Below, one piece after another: positions 46,651 to 58,079 of a stretch of 64,000 bases of DNA. The number at the start of each line of letters is the position of its first letter. The first letter of the stretch is position 1. Both the position numbers and the translations under genes were made by a program. The notes beneath the pieces were generated by a model. It had not been told where the DNA came from, did not search any database, and saw nothing but the letters and a program-made list of their open reading frames with translations. Source of the stretch: Biomphalaria glabrata (Eukaryota > Mollusca > Gastropoda > Planorbidae); NCBI RefSeq assembly GCF_947242115.1, contig NC_074728.1, positions 9,423,721 through 9,487,720 on the forward strand, written 5' to 3'.

Positions 46651-49600
46651 CTGGACAAAGGGTAAAAAAAAATAATACAGAATTAGTTTCAAACAAGCAA
46701 GTCATAATAGTTTAAATATGCTTCAGCTAAATGTTACACAATTCAAAAACTTTACCAATGACTCCTTTTAAACAGAACACAAATATCTTAAATATTGAAA
46801 CCAATTATAAATAGAAACTTCTCAATTTGCATATTGACAAATGTAAAAAATCACCCCCAAAAATTTATATGAAAAACATTTTTAAAAATAAAGAAAGGAA
46901 ATAACATTAAAGGCTTTTAACAAAATTTTTGAAAATTTTTTTTTTTTAAATTTGAACAGTAAAAAAAGTATTAAAGGTTTAAATATAAATAGACAGCTGT
47001 ATTTTCAAGATTCATTTATTCCAATAGAAATAATTTTGCATTTGTTTTCGTATGTGTTCAAATAATGTTTAAGTTGTAAAAAATACATTTTCTCATAAGT
47101 ATACAGTTCCAAGCCACATGTTGTTTAGTATAATCAACCAAAAAAAATGTAAGCATAATATTAGTATACACATAATAATGTAAGCAATCGTGTTAAAACC
47201 ACAGTTGTACAAATATTGTGTATCAAACAATTACTGAGCTTAAACAGAAGCTGAGTACAAATCCAGCTTAGGTATGCGCAGGTTGGTGTATTCGCCACTT
47301 TTGGGGCAGTGGACAATTCTTATTGTGTTAGTATAATCAGCAGCGGTCTTCCAACCAGTCACCACTACCACTGGGTCGTTGGGCTGAATTACTTTCTGGG
47401 ATTCAGCATACTTCAGTGCATGGACAACCTCCTCATCAATGTTAGACTCCCAGTAGAAGAGAGGAACGTCAGGACGTGGTGATGCAGATGAGTCCACAGA
47501 GCTTGACCTGAAGCCTGTTGGGTTGTAACCAAGGCAAGCACACAGACATATAGGTGACCAGATATTATTACACCGATTCTCATTCTTTTCACATGCTAAT
47601 GGTTTTTGCTTGTAATTATTTTCACGCCTGTCTGTGCCTAATTTAGTGAATGTTTAACTAAACTTAATAAAAATATTTGTAAAAGAAAATATAAATACAA
47701 TAGTTACATATTTTTTAAATGATACAAAAAGCTGCAATTCCAGTAGTTAAGTAGTTGTAATCTAAAATACCATCACGAATTTAGAATTTCAAGTATCAAA
47801 CCTAATATTTAAAAACAAAACCATTCTCTAGAAAAAGGGATTTAAAAAAAATCAAAGATCTATGGTATACTCTTATTTAGGTTAAAAATAGACGAAAATT
47901 TATTTTCATTAATGAAAATAAAGAGAATAGTTCAAATGATAACACAGACAATAAAAAGTTATGTTAAAAGAGTGGCATCGAAAATGCCTATATTGATAGG
48001 CATCTTGAATAAGATCTTCAGACTATTTAACATAATAAATTAGAATGATGCTGAATTGGCATACAATAAAAGAATAATAAATGCCTTGTACTCATACAAA
48101 ATGGAGTATGGCAGAAGTAATGCTGGTCTGCATACACCTTATTTTACATGAACATTGTAATAGTTACTGTTTTTCAATATATTTTAGTCACAGAGTAATG
48201 AAATCTATAGTAAGCAATCTCTTGATTCAAATAAACATTTCAAAAATTTGTATAATTATTTAAATTTTTTATTACACAAAACCATCTCAAGCAGGACAAA
48301 ATTTATATCCTATCAGACAATACATATGAAAAATCCATAAGGTATTTCCTATTCCTTACATATTAACCAAAAACAGTGAAAGAACCCTTAATTTTTTTCC
48401 CCAAAGTAACCACAATAATAATAGTTATTAAAATCAAATAGCACTTATTTCATTCTTAGTTTCTGTGGATAATTTTAATAAAATGTTTTGAACTGTAAAA
48501 CTAGATCTTGAGCTAATCACTTTTGGAGTGCCCATATTGCTCTATAGTGCACAGGCCCATATTGCTGTGAGAGCACAGGTTTATGCTGTGCAGTAAGGTA
48601 AATAACTTTAAAAACTGAATTGAGTCCCTTTACTTAAAATAACTTGTAATGGAAATATACAAGGATCTTAGGGAAGCTAAGTGCTACATTCTGGCAAATC
48701 CTTCCATGCTGCTGATCCCAAAATGTATCAGGTTTTTTTTTGACAATCTTTAGGACCCAACTGCATCATAGAGAGGGCTTATTTGTCACTTGGCACATTC
48801 AGCATGAAAGGCAAAACTGCTGTGTGGTGGACATTTTGAACATTGTTAATGCCCACACTTTCATATGATCCAAGCTTTCTAAGATCAACCAAAGTCATTT
48901 AAATGATGGAAGACAGCCCACAAAATATAATGGGACAAAAAACTTATTCAAAGCCACGAAAAAAAAAAAAAAATTAAGCGACTTTTTGTCTGTTCATTAA
49001 AACAACTTTTAGCTCTTAGAGATTCTTACTATTGTTTTGAAGAGATGAAAACAACTTACCTACATAATGTATTGGGAAAATACCACGATATAAATGTGCC
49101 TGTCTAGCTGTCTGGGCATTCCTTGTGACAGCCAAGATAGGACAACGTGGACGGTATGCAGAGACAAGATAGGCAGATCTGGAAGATTCAATTTTTTGTC
49201 ATTGTATAGAGAATTATTTGAAACAAAATTGTTTTGAATTTAAAAATCCTATAAATAATATGGAAAATAATGACTTTCATACGACTGGAACCTACAAATC
49301 TTAACACAAAATGCGATGATCAATCCATTAAATGGCCTATTTATAATCCCTTAACAGGAATTCATCCTATGAAAAACAAGGTTACAAAGACTGTGTGGAA
49401 ACACAAACTCAAAATTGGCCCCTGAAGTGGTCCACCCAGACAGGTAAAAAGGCAGGTTTCAATATTTTCAGAAAGAACATCAGAATGAAATTCTATCAAA
49501 GACAAATGACAGAGAAGAATGGAGAAAGAAGGTTGACAGATCTTGTGTGGTGCCCCAGCTGTCCAGCAGACCAAAGGATAGGTGAAAGTGAATGTGAAGC

Positions 49601-52600
49601 TAGATGTGAACCTGGCCTAACTGATGTTTTATAATTGATCTAATTGTTTTGTAAAGTGTCAATCTCATTCAAATGGATGGCTGCCTGGTCGTGCGGTTTG
49701 CGCGCTGGACTGTCGTTCACATTTATCGATGGTCGAGGGTTCAAACCCTGCCCGCTCCCATCCCCCGTCGTCCTGCGGGAGGTTTGGACTAGGAAGTAAT
49801 TATCTTCAACTCTGAAGGAACATCCGAAACATGTAAAACATTTTACAAACAAACAAATCCTCAAGAAAAAAACATTTGTCCTTCAGTTAAGTGTTCTATG
49901 GCCATAGAACGGCGCTGCAGTTCACACGATAATATGAAAAACGACTTATTAATTGTTGTTTTGAATTATGTCAACTTATATGCATACTAAATAGATTTTT
50001 TCTCTTCAAAAAAAAACAGCAACATTTTTTGTGAGTAAATGTAGTAGTCAGTATGACAGAACTTACTTAACTTAGCAATACAAATGTAAAAAAAATCCAA
50101 TTTTTTTTATTAAAAATCTAAAACCATTTGAATAAATGTGTTACAAATATGCTAGATAGACATCTCCCCTACTAAGATCCTCCTGAGTTTGTTACTATTA
50201 ATAATGAATAGTTGTAAAAGTGGTGTATTTTTATGAAAAAAAACTGCTTGCACAAGTGATTTAAAAAAGAGTTTTGGCTTTCAGAAAAGAAAAAAAGTAG
50301 CCGTTGCATCAGAACTTTGAATGGTCTAAAATATTATGATGTTGGATTTTCACTATCTTTTCTAGTTTACAAGATCTAAACGGGACAGACGGACAGACAT
50401 TCCACACAAAACGAATATCGTCTTTTCCCAAAACCTCAAAAAACAGGAAAGTTCTGACCATACCTGCCGGTAGTTGTCAAGACAACTATGGCTGCTGCCA
50501 TACAAGTAAAAGATGCCTCCACAGCAGCTATAGCGATGGTATGAGTAGAATCTGTGTACAATGGAGTCTCTCGCCTCAAATCTTCAAAAACATTCCTGTG
50601 GAAGATTGCAGATTCTGCCTCTCTGCAAATCTGATAGAGAAAATTGTAATTACATTGAAACTACACTGAAGTACATTTTGAGCAGTCACAGGTGGAGATA
50701 TCTTGGCTATAAATGACAATAAAAAAAAAATAAAAATGTTGACCTGTAATACCATTATATACAATACCATTTCAAAGATTTCATAAATTCATTAATCAGT
50801 AAAGCCAAATTTTCTTTCTCTTGATGCAAGTCATTTAGTGTGGTTTTTAGGCTTCCTTATCTACTCTTTGTCAGTCATTATTTTGTATTGCTTACACATA
50901 AGTGCAATAGCTGTTGATTAATAGTCCCTAGTATAATATGTTTGAGCCATCTTTTTGTTGTTCTAAATTTTATGTAGTAAGGTATTTAATCACTACATTA
51001 ACGAGGAAAGTGATAAGAGGTATTTTTCAAGATACCAAGAAACAAAGCACAAATAGAATTAGTTAAGATTTTAACAAAACAATGCTAGTGAATTTTATAC
51101 ACTAATCACCAGACACGATATAATTACTTTTGATGTATTAATTGAAAGTGAAATCCTTTTGATTCTAGACTTAACCTATTTACATTTTTTTCTTTTTACA
51201 AAACCATTTTACAATGTAGAAGTTTAGATAGAACTTAAGATAAGGCATTACATCATGTAGATCAAGAGCTATGCTAAATTTAAAAAAAAAATAGTAGAGA
51301 GTAACATATTATATGTTAAAAAACAATGGACTTGGACAATTTGGATTCAATTTTGAAAGTAATTAGATATATTACTGTTTACACAGATTAATGTCAATCT
51401 TTGGAGATTAAACCTTAAGTAATCATTCTTTTTTAAAATTTACTACTTAAATTAGTTTATACAAAAAATACTGTCCGGGATTAGAACTAATAGATCACGT
51501 TTGAAAGAGCTTGCTATAATGTTAAAGGATATATAAGGGCATGTGAAAGATCTCATAGGTTTATCACCAACCATCTTTACTCTCCATTATAAATGTCAGA
51601 CAACCATTTAAGCTGAACTCAGTATGCATAATAATAATAAATAAATAATCATTTAAAAATCTGTCCTTCCAAGATTCATTATGGGGAGTAGAATTCAATA
51701 GCTCTGAGTGATCTACCTGAACTACTTACTCTGTGCATATGTCTGACAGTCTCCAGTGGGAACTTGCCCTTGGCTGTCTCTCCAGATAACATGACACAGT
51801 CAGCACCATCCAGAACTGCATTGGCCACATCACTGGTTTCAGATCTGGTAGCTCTAGGTTTGGTTGTCATACTCTCCAACATCTGAGACAGTAAAGTAAA
51901 AATCACCCTTCAGTTCAAAGCTTAAATCAAGACTGGAATAACCGATGTTATACACAACTAGCTTTGGACTATTTTCTAACTATCACTTTTTGACAAATTA
52001 CAAACAAAAATTACATCTGGAACAAAATATTATCTTGTATAAAAAAAATAAACAAGTTTTAACAAATGCTAATTCACAGTCCTACATCCTGACAGAATCT
52101 GCAACACTACTTATCCCAAACTGTATGGGTTTAAACGAACAGCTGAGTCGAGAAGAGGAAACCACTGTGTGGGTGAAATCGTTCCAACCATAGCTAATGT
52201 CCAGGCTTTTCTCACGTTACAACAATGAATTCACTTACCTGTGTGGCACAAATAACTGGCTTTCCAGCTCTGTTACAGCAGCCTATCATCATTTTCTGGG
52301 CCAGGAATACTTTTTCTGGGGGGATCTCAATGCCCATGTCGCCTCTGGCCACCATCACACCGTCAGTTTCCTCCAAGATCTCCATAAAACTGGGGGAATA
52401 AAGTGCAATTGGCAAACATTTAAACACCAAGTACAACATATACTAGCTCACAAGATTCGACGCTGAAGAATTTTAAGGAAATCCCCTCGAAATTTTCCCT
52501 CTTTTCACCACTGATCACTAAATAATTACCTTCTATTCTGATATAAGAAGTGGATATGACTACACGCAAGACATTGTAACTATATGGTCATTTAAGAAAA

Positions 52601-55600
52601 CATTTTGCTTCATGAGAACAGAAAACACCTTTAAAAAAGATATGCACTTTTACTTAAGTAGCAGTTGTTAGACTTAATTTTTGGAACATAAAGAAAATGC
52701 TGTAAATCACACCACACCCAAAGTCATTATGATTTGGAATTGATAGCAAGATAATACGATTTTCTTTCTTATTAATGATTTTATTAATAAACAATACTTA
52801 TTTTATTATCTGGCATATACTACACCCAATAAATTAAATGTAATTTTACAGCAGAAAGCTTAGAAAAAAAACCTGTAAAAAGCTTAGAAAAAATAAAATA
52901 AAACGTTCAAGTATTTTTTTTAAATACTAGCTATACATTGAAATTGTCCTAATAATTTTCAAATAAGATGAGGGTATTTTTAAAATTGCTATTTAGAAAC
53001 TAGCTTCTAAGTTCTGAGTTGAAAAACTTACTTGCGAATACCCTGATGGTTCTCAAGTTTGGCAATGATTTTGATGTTAGTACCTTTGGGTCCAAGAGCT
53101 TTACGAATCTCTTTAATGCCATCAGCATCTCGAATGAAGGAAGCAAACACCATGTCCACCTAAAAATTACAGATTATTACTGGGAGTTTCTATTTTCTTA
53201 CTATTCGGACAATAATCAACCAAATATGTTCATTAGCCTACCCCCATTTCCACACCAAACTGGAGGTCAGCCTTGTCTTTCTCTGAAACGGCTGGAAGGT
53301 CAACAGCCGTCCCTGGAAGATTGCATCCTTTTTTGGATCCAAGAACTCCACCATTCTCTATCTCACAGAGCAGAAAATCTGGGCCTAATAAAAAAAAAAG
53401 TTTCTTTTAACCCAGAAAGGCAACAGCAGGATAGTTTACCACAGAAAAAAATGCTCATGGGAACATTACAAGCAGTAAGGTACTACGATCTTCCTTCTGG
53501 AAACATTACCAGAGCATATTTCAACATATTTTTTTTTTTAATTTGGTAATAAGGTCAAATTGTATGTTACCGAAAAAACAACATTTTCTCTTCTCTATTA
53601 AAACCTAATATATACAAATAAATTTGTTTATGTTAAAATTGTCATTTATGGCATTATTTCAATTGAATTTTATATTACATTTCATCATTATAATTAAAAA
53701 AAAAAAACAGCTGTTCCATATTGTTGATATTTGAAAGCCAATCCCTACAATATGTACTCAAGAAGAACCCATTAACCAGCCTGCATGACTCAACTTAAAA
53801 AAAAAATAACTGGGTTCATCCATACCAAGCACACCTATGGTTTTCTGGCAGTCAGGCCACTCACCCTTCTCCTTGCAAATGATTGAGATCAGGCCGTCAT
53901 CAATGAAGATCCTACAACCAGGGTTGACCACATTCACTATGTTTTGGTAGTCTACCCACAGGACGTCCTTACTGCAGTTGTCCATGAAGGCATCATCAAT
54001 GGTCACTTTGATGCTTTCACCAGTCACTAATGTCACTTCCGCAGTGCCACTCTGAGGAAAATATAATTTTTTTTTTAAAAGTATACCATACTCATAGTGC
54101 TCTGGTCCAAAGCATTTGTAAACAAATGGGAGGAGGAAAAATCTGGGAGGCTTCCATACTGCCGTAAGGCACTCAGCAAGCACAACCCGGCTCAAGTTTA
54201 ACCCAAACACTCCCTTGATAAAGAGCCAAGCTAGTTGTTATTATTATTATAGCTTTTTTGAATAGCACTACTTTCATGCTCATAGCTATGGTCCAATCTC
54301 GTGTGTGGACCGGTTGGAGGGGATGGGTGGGGGGGAAATCTGGGAGAAGGTTTTCCGTGCTACCTTTAGGCGCTCAATAAACACACATCTGCTTGAGCAG
54401 GGTGTCAAACCTCAAGCTTCCTTCATAGGTAGCAAAGCCAAGACTAATTCAAGCATACTTAATCTCTCCACTACGCTTCCCACCATGTTTTGCAGTTGCT
54501 TCTCTCAAAAAAAGAATGAAAGGTCCTAATTAAAAGATAACAAAATAGGACAACACATAATACAGTGGAACCACGAGATACAGGCTGCTCTACATATGAG
54601 TAATTCGAGTCATGAGCAGCGCTGAGAGCAAAATTTTTGTTCATCTTATGAGCGACAATTCGAGTTACGAGTCGAGTTGAATAGCTAAAACCTATCGGCG
54701 ATGATCGTACGAAATCGGATCTTTCCGTTCTCACTCAGAAAAGGAACCACAACCACAATGATACGAAGAAGAGGATGATATCCATCGAAACGAAGCAGTG
54801 TTGTTTTGTTTCTGCTGTTAATGAAGTGTTTACCTAGCCTTAGTTCTGTGCAGTCAACTCGTTCTGCCCCCTCGCTCCCTCCTCCTAACCTGCACTCGGT
54901 TAGCGCTTTCGTCAGCCACCCAGATAATATTCTATACATTTACCATTACTTTGCATATATTTGATTGATATCTTTTCTGCATTTCTCATTTCATTATTTA
55001 TTTTATTGTTTATGTATATGTGTTTCATGTACATTTATTAATTCATAACATGTCTTTTAAAGCATTTAGGTAATTTTGGAACTTTTATATAGGATTAGAA
55101 CCAATTAATTGGGTTTACTTTATTTTACATGGGGAAAATTTGTTTGAGAAATGAGTAGATAGACTTACGAGCTTGGGTCTGGAACAAATTAAACTCGTAT
55201 CTCGAGGTTCCACTGTAATCAAATTTATCATAAACATTGATAATACTTGATAAACTCAAATAAGGATTTATAACCACAATACAAATAAAACAGATTTTTG
55301 GTCCTAGGAAAAAAAAAAACCTAGGTGAGCCCACCCCATATTTAGAAAAATGCTGAAATTTAGGTATACATTATTATATATTTACAAAGAAAGTTTGGTT
55401 AAGAGTAAAAAAAAGAATAAAAATAATACAATCCGTCAAATCACATTTAAGGAAAGAAATTGAGGAAGCATGCATTGTATTACAGGCTCTTTAATTTATT
55501 ATATTTTTAGAAAATACAAAAATAAATTAGAAAAAAAAAAAAAGAAAACTTACCCCATGAATCAAACCTGTCCTAATTTCTGGTCCCTTAGTGTCCAAGG

Positions 55601-56170
55601 CGATAGCTACTGATCTAGGCTCAGAGAAACCTTCCACAGCTTTACGGATATTCTCGATACTTCCTTTGTGATACTGTTAAGGTTATTTTATAAACATTTA
55701 TACAAATTGGTTTCACTTATAACGACAAGCATTTCTTGGAAAATGAAATGTTTATTTTTAAAAATAAAACTTATTTATAGCTAGAACATAACCATGTTTC
55801 TTTACTAGCGGGAAAGATTAATGCTTCCGAGCAAAGAGGACAGAAGCTCATATCCCTAAGAATGAGAGAGTATGAATTTAGTATTTGTTTTTGAGTTTGG
55901 GGCGGGGGGGGGGGGGGGGGGGGGTTTACAATTTCCTCAATGCTTGATTACATCACTTGTCTCCATACTGATAGATCTCAAAAAGGTAAAACATTTCTCA
56001 AAATGATTAATGCTAGTTTCAAAACTTATAATTAAATTTCTATTTTTAGCCTAATGTTTACTTGGCATACTAGCTTACTTCATACGTTCCATGTGAAAAG
56101 TTTAGCCTGGCGATGTTCATTCCTTCCGCAATCATCTTCTGCAGCATTGGCACTTCTCGGCATGCTGGAC
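45258..56170 (-). CDS. pyruvate kinase, 5' exons missing, two alternative C-terminal endings
   Basis: Converts phosphoenolpyruvate and ADP to pyruvate and ATP in the cytosol, the last step of glycolysis. Shared exons: 56079-56170, 55554-55673, 53865-54051, 53242-53384, 53032-53159, 52239-52389, 51730-51882, 50464-50630, 49060-49178. All internal junctions are GT-AG and in phase. Visible motifs in order are [22 protein letters not shown] (active site), the B domain with [19 protein letters not shown] (catalytic Lys and metal-binding Glu), [30 protein letters not shown], and the TTTGRS phosphate loop. The enzyme then ends either with 47240-47514 or with 46553-46650 plus 45258-45467. About 53 N-terminal residues are missing compared with human PKM. 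The first visible exon begins in phase 1, and its partner lies upstream beyond the LINE, outside the window. SINEs and a mariner-like MITE occupy introns. Confidence 0.96.
47015..47020 (-). promoter_or_regulatory. putative polyadenylation signal for ending a
   Basis: AATAAA on the minus strand, about 220 bases after the stop of exon 47240-47514 and before exon 46553-46650. Its place between the two endings is what a premature terminal exon needs. Motif and position only. Confidence 0.5.
47240..47514 (-). CDS. pyruvate kinase alternative terminal exon a
   Basis: The acceptor CAACAG gives GC that completes the Gly codon left by exon 49060-49178. It encodes 90 residues and a stop. It opens with a Ser-rich stretch ([16 protein letters not shown]), followed by [35 protein letters not shown] and a 23-residue tail. 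Aligned with human PKM2, the FBP-contacting Trp482 is kept, but Arg489 falls on Glu and the PGSG of the 514-521 loop is TAAD. It covers in one exon what ending b spreads over two. An AATAAA at 47015-47020 supports its use as a true 3' end. The activator-binding loss is an inference from alignment. Confidence 0.9.
49675..49858 (+). mobile_element. tRNA-derived SINE in a pyruvate kinase intron
   Basis: Head GGCTGCCTGGTCGTGCGGTT, B box GGTTCAAACCC, middle CCCGTCGTCCTGCGGGAGG, and tail AACATGTAAAACATTTTAC then a CAAA-rich end. It is antisense to the gene, in the intron between exons 50464-50630 and 49060-49178. It is nearly identical to the copy at 43333-43500. Confidence 0.87.
54090..54235 (-). 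mobile_element. SINE-like repeat family B, old copy
   Basis: On the minus strand it has GCTTGGCTC, CTTGAGCCGGGTTGTGCTTG, CTGAGTGCC and GGACCAGAGCACTATGAG, in the same order as the copies at 24100 and 54240. It is the most diverged of the three and lies directly beside the next copy. Confidence 0.5.
54240..54475 (-). mobile_element. SINE-like repeat family B
   Basis: On the minus strand it reads GCTTGAGGTTTGACACCC, GTGTTTATTGAGCGCCTAAA, GAGATTGGACCATAGC and GAGCATGAAAGTAGTGCTAT, then a (TAA)n tail at about 54240. It matches 24100-24295 over the shared part and lies in the pyruvate kinase intron 54052-55553. Confidence 0.62.
54563..55215. mobile_element. Tc1/mariner-like MITE, 653 bp
   Basis: The ends are inverted repeats: CAGTGGAACCACGAGATAC at the left against CAGTGGAACCTCGAGATACG read from the right. 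TA dinucleotides lie directly outside both (54561-54562, 55216-55217), the usual mariner target. No transposase frame is present. This end sequence resembles the Tigger/pogo-type elements. It sits in a pyruvate kinase intron. Confidence 0.85.
55899..55924. repeat. poly-G tract
   Basis: A run of G broken once by C (GGGGCG, then 20 or more G) in the pyruvate kinase intron 55674-56078. It may form G-quadruplexes; its exact length may be unreliable in the assembly. Confidence 0.9.
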
Positions 56171-56325
56171 CTTTTCAACATATAGGATTATTTAATCATC
56201 ACCAGCAAGAAAATAGGTCATTACATTATGCTTAGAGTTAGAGTTTTTTCCCCCCATAGAAAAGGTGGCTTTAGTTAAAGACAGTCTTTTCTCTCTGCAT
56301 GACTAATGGTTTAGAATAAAACAAA

Positions 56326-56436
56326 AGAGCTGCATGGTTTGGTGGTTAGCGATACAGACTGTCGTAACGATTGTCCAGAGTTTGAAACTTGCCAGGTTCC
56401 ATCCTCTGTAGTTCCTACAGGAGATTTGTCAAGGAC
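56326..56436 (+). mobile_element. tRNA-derived SINE, diverged fragment
   Basis: Head GCTGCATGGTTTGGTGGTTA, degraded B box (GAGTTTGAAACTTG), then the CCATCCTCTGTAGTTCCTAC middle. The order matches the family at 49675, with many differences. It lies upstream of the first visible pyruvate kinase exon. Confidence 0.5.
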
Positions 56437-56618
56437 ATAATTTTTCGTTTCTGCAAGAATTTCCGCGATGTTTTCCCAAATGACAATTTGTTTAGCATAT
56501 TTAAGAACATAAACTTGCTCAATATTATTATTGAAAACAAACGTAAAATTGTGAAAAAAGAAATTGCGTCCCTGTTTTTAAAAAAATGTTTTAAAGTTTT
56601 AATAACAATGTTTTAAAG

Positions 56619-56744
56619 CAGCAGTTCTAAACCTGTCACAATACCCTTTAGAGTTGAATGTTAATTAGCCAGGGGTCACCTTAAGACCATCAGAAACAGC
56701 TGAATCAAAATAATTTCAAACATTTTAACGGCCACATTATATTT
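56619..56744 (+). mobile_element. hAT-like element remnant, interrupted
   Basis: CAGCAGTTCTAAACCTGTCA and GGGGTCACCTTAAGACCATC are the hallmark words of a widespread hAT end family. The piggyBac MITE at 56749-57233 is inserted in the sequence that follows, so this element is the older of the two. Its far end could not be located. Confidence 0.55.
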
Positions 56745-56748
56745 TTAA

Positions 56749-57233
56749 CCCAATTGCTCCTATTTCCGGTTGAAAAAAAACCCTTCCAAAGTCCTAAGCA
56801 AGGAGGGATAACTCCATATTTAAAAAATCCTAAAAAATATGTATTTTGAAAAAATAATCAAATTGAAGAGCAAACAAACAACTTTAAAAAATAGAACTAT
56901 ATGTCTAGTTTTAAAAAATATGTACGTTTAATTCCACTAGAATATAAAAAACTTCAAAAATACTCATTTTCCGACGAAGGGGCTTATACACTGGGGCTAT
57001 AGGCCTGTTCATTTGAAAAATTATTTAAAAAATAAAAACCTTCCCGATTTTTATTAAAAATAGAATCGGTAATCTCCAAAATGATTTGTAATCACGCTTG
57101 CGACGAAACAAGAAGACATCTTCTTTTAAAAAAGTTTAAAGCAAGAATATTGAATAGCGGGTTTTAGAAACGTTCTTCAACGGTTTAGGACAAAAACTGG
57201 AAAACGTTTCCAACTGCAGAAGGAGCTAATGGG
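56749..57233. mobile_element. piggyBac MITE, 485 bp
   Basis: TTAA lies on both sides (56745-56748, 57234-57237). Terminal repeats are CCCAATTGCTCCTATT and, inverted, CCCATTAGCTCCTTCT, matching at 12 of 16. No coding frame. The left interior holds GGGATAACTCCATATTT, very like GGGGCATAACTCCGTATTTT just inside piggyBac 1 (about 17565), suggesting that a transposase of that family mobilised it. Confidence 0.8.
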
Positions 57234-57237
57234 TTAA

Positions 57238-58079
57238 GTCCATACAACTGTCCACCAAACAGTGTGGCATAGCACAATGTTATGCCATTGTAGGATCATA
57301 GATACTATTTTTGCTGTTTAGTTGCTATTTAAGATTTATGCACAACGTGGCACAACTGAAAGGTACTTAAGTTTATTATTGATAATATGCCATCATTTTA
57401 TAGTCCATGTTAATGAATGTAATATTTTCATTTAGGAACAACCCATTAAATTGGATCTCAAGCAACAGAATATTAAGAAAATATTATGGCAATTTTTTAA
57501 GGTATGGTTGTATTTATGTTCCAAACCTTATCAGCTTTCTATGAAGAAAATGACATTGAATTTGACAAACAGATACAATAATTTATGCAAGAGAACTTGT
57601 TGCACAAGCTTGGGGACGAGATTTAAGCATACTTTCCTAATCTACCTGATATCCCATTTGCACAAGCAAGAAGTGCATTCACAATCTAAGTTGCGATGTT
57701 CCAGAGACACAAAAGGAGAGAATTTATTGAAGTTATTAATAATGATGCAGCAAAATATCACTTCATTTCAATGCTACACAATTTTGGATCAAGTATCTGA
57801 GAATGAGTAGTGCCTTCTACTTCCATTTCTAACAACATTTCTTTGTGAAACAGACAATAAACAAGTAGACATGATGCAGAAGATGACATTCACTGTGCTT
57901 TCCAATACAAAGACAGCCCCGAGAATATCTTATTTAGTGGAACAGAATCTTAACATTTGCAATGCACTGGCTTCTTTTCACATACGTAGTTAACACTCGC
58001 ATGCCATTAGGAGTACTTTATAGACAATGGGAGCTTAACCCCATTGACACCCCTGGCCATGACAACCTTTGAAACCAGT
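57238..58079. other. stretch between the MITE and the LINE, nothing certain
   Basis: A 119-codon plus-strand frame at 57451-57810 has no domain I recognise. The region could be the remainder of the hAT-like element at 56619, but I cannot show this. Confidence 0.35.

Noticed and set aside
49675-49858. tRNA gene on the plus strand
   Set aside because: A and B boxes belong to a SINE with two or more copies here; no complete cloverleaf was found.
53019-53549. 176-codon plus-strand frame
   Set aside because: Antisense to two pyruvate kinase exons and the intron between them; no domain.
53758-54210. 150-codon minus-strand frame as a single protein
   Set aside because: Only 53865-54051 is exon; the rest reads through introns and an old SINE.
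57451-57810. 119-codon plus-strand gene
   Set aside because: No domain, AT-driven composition and no splice or promoter support.
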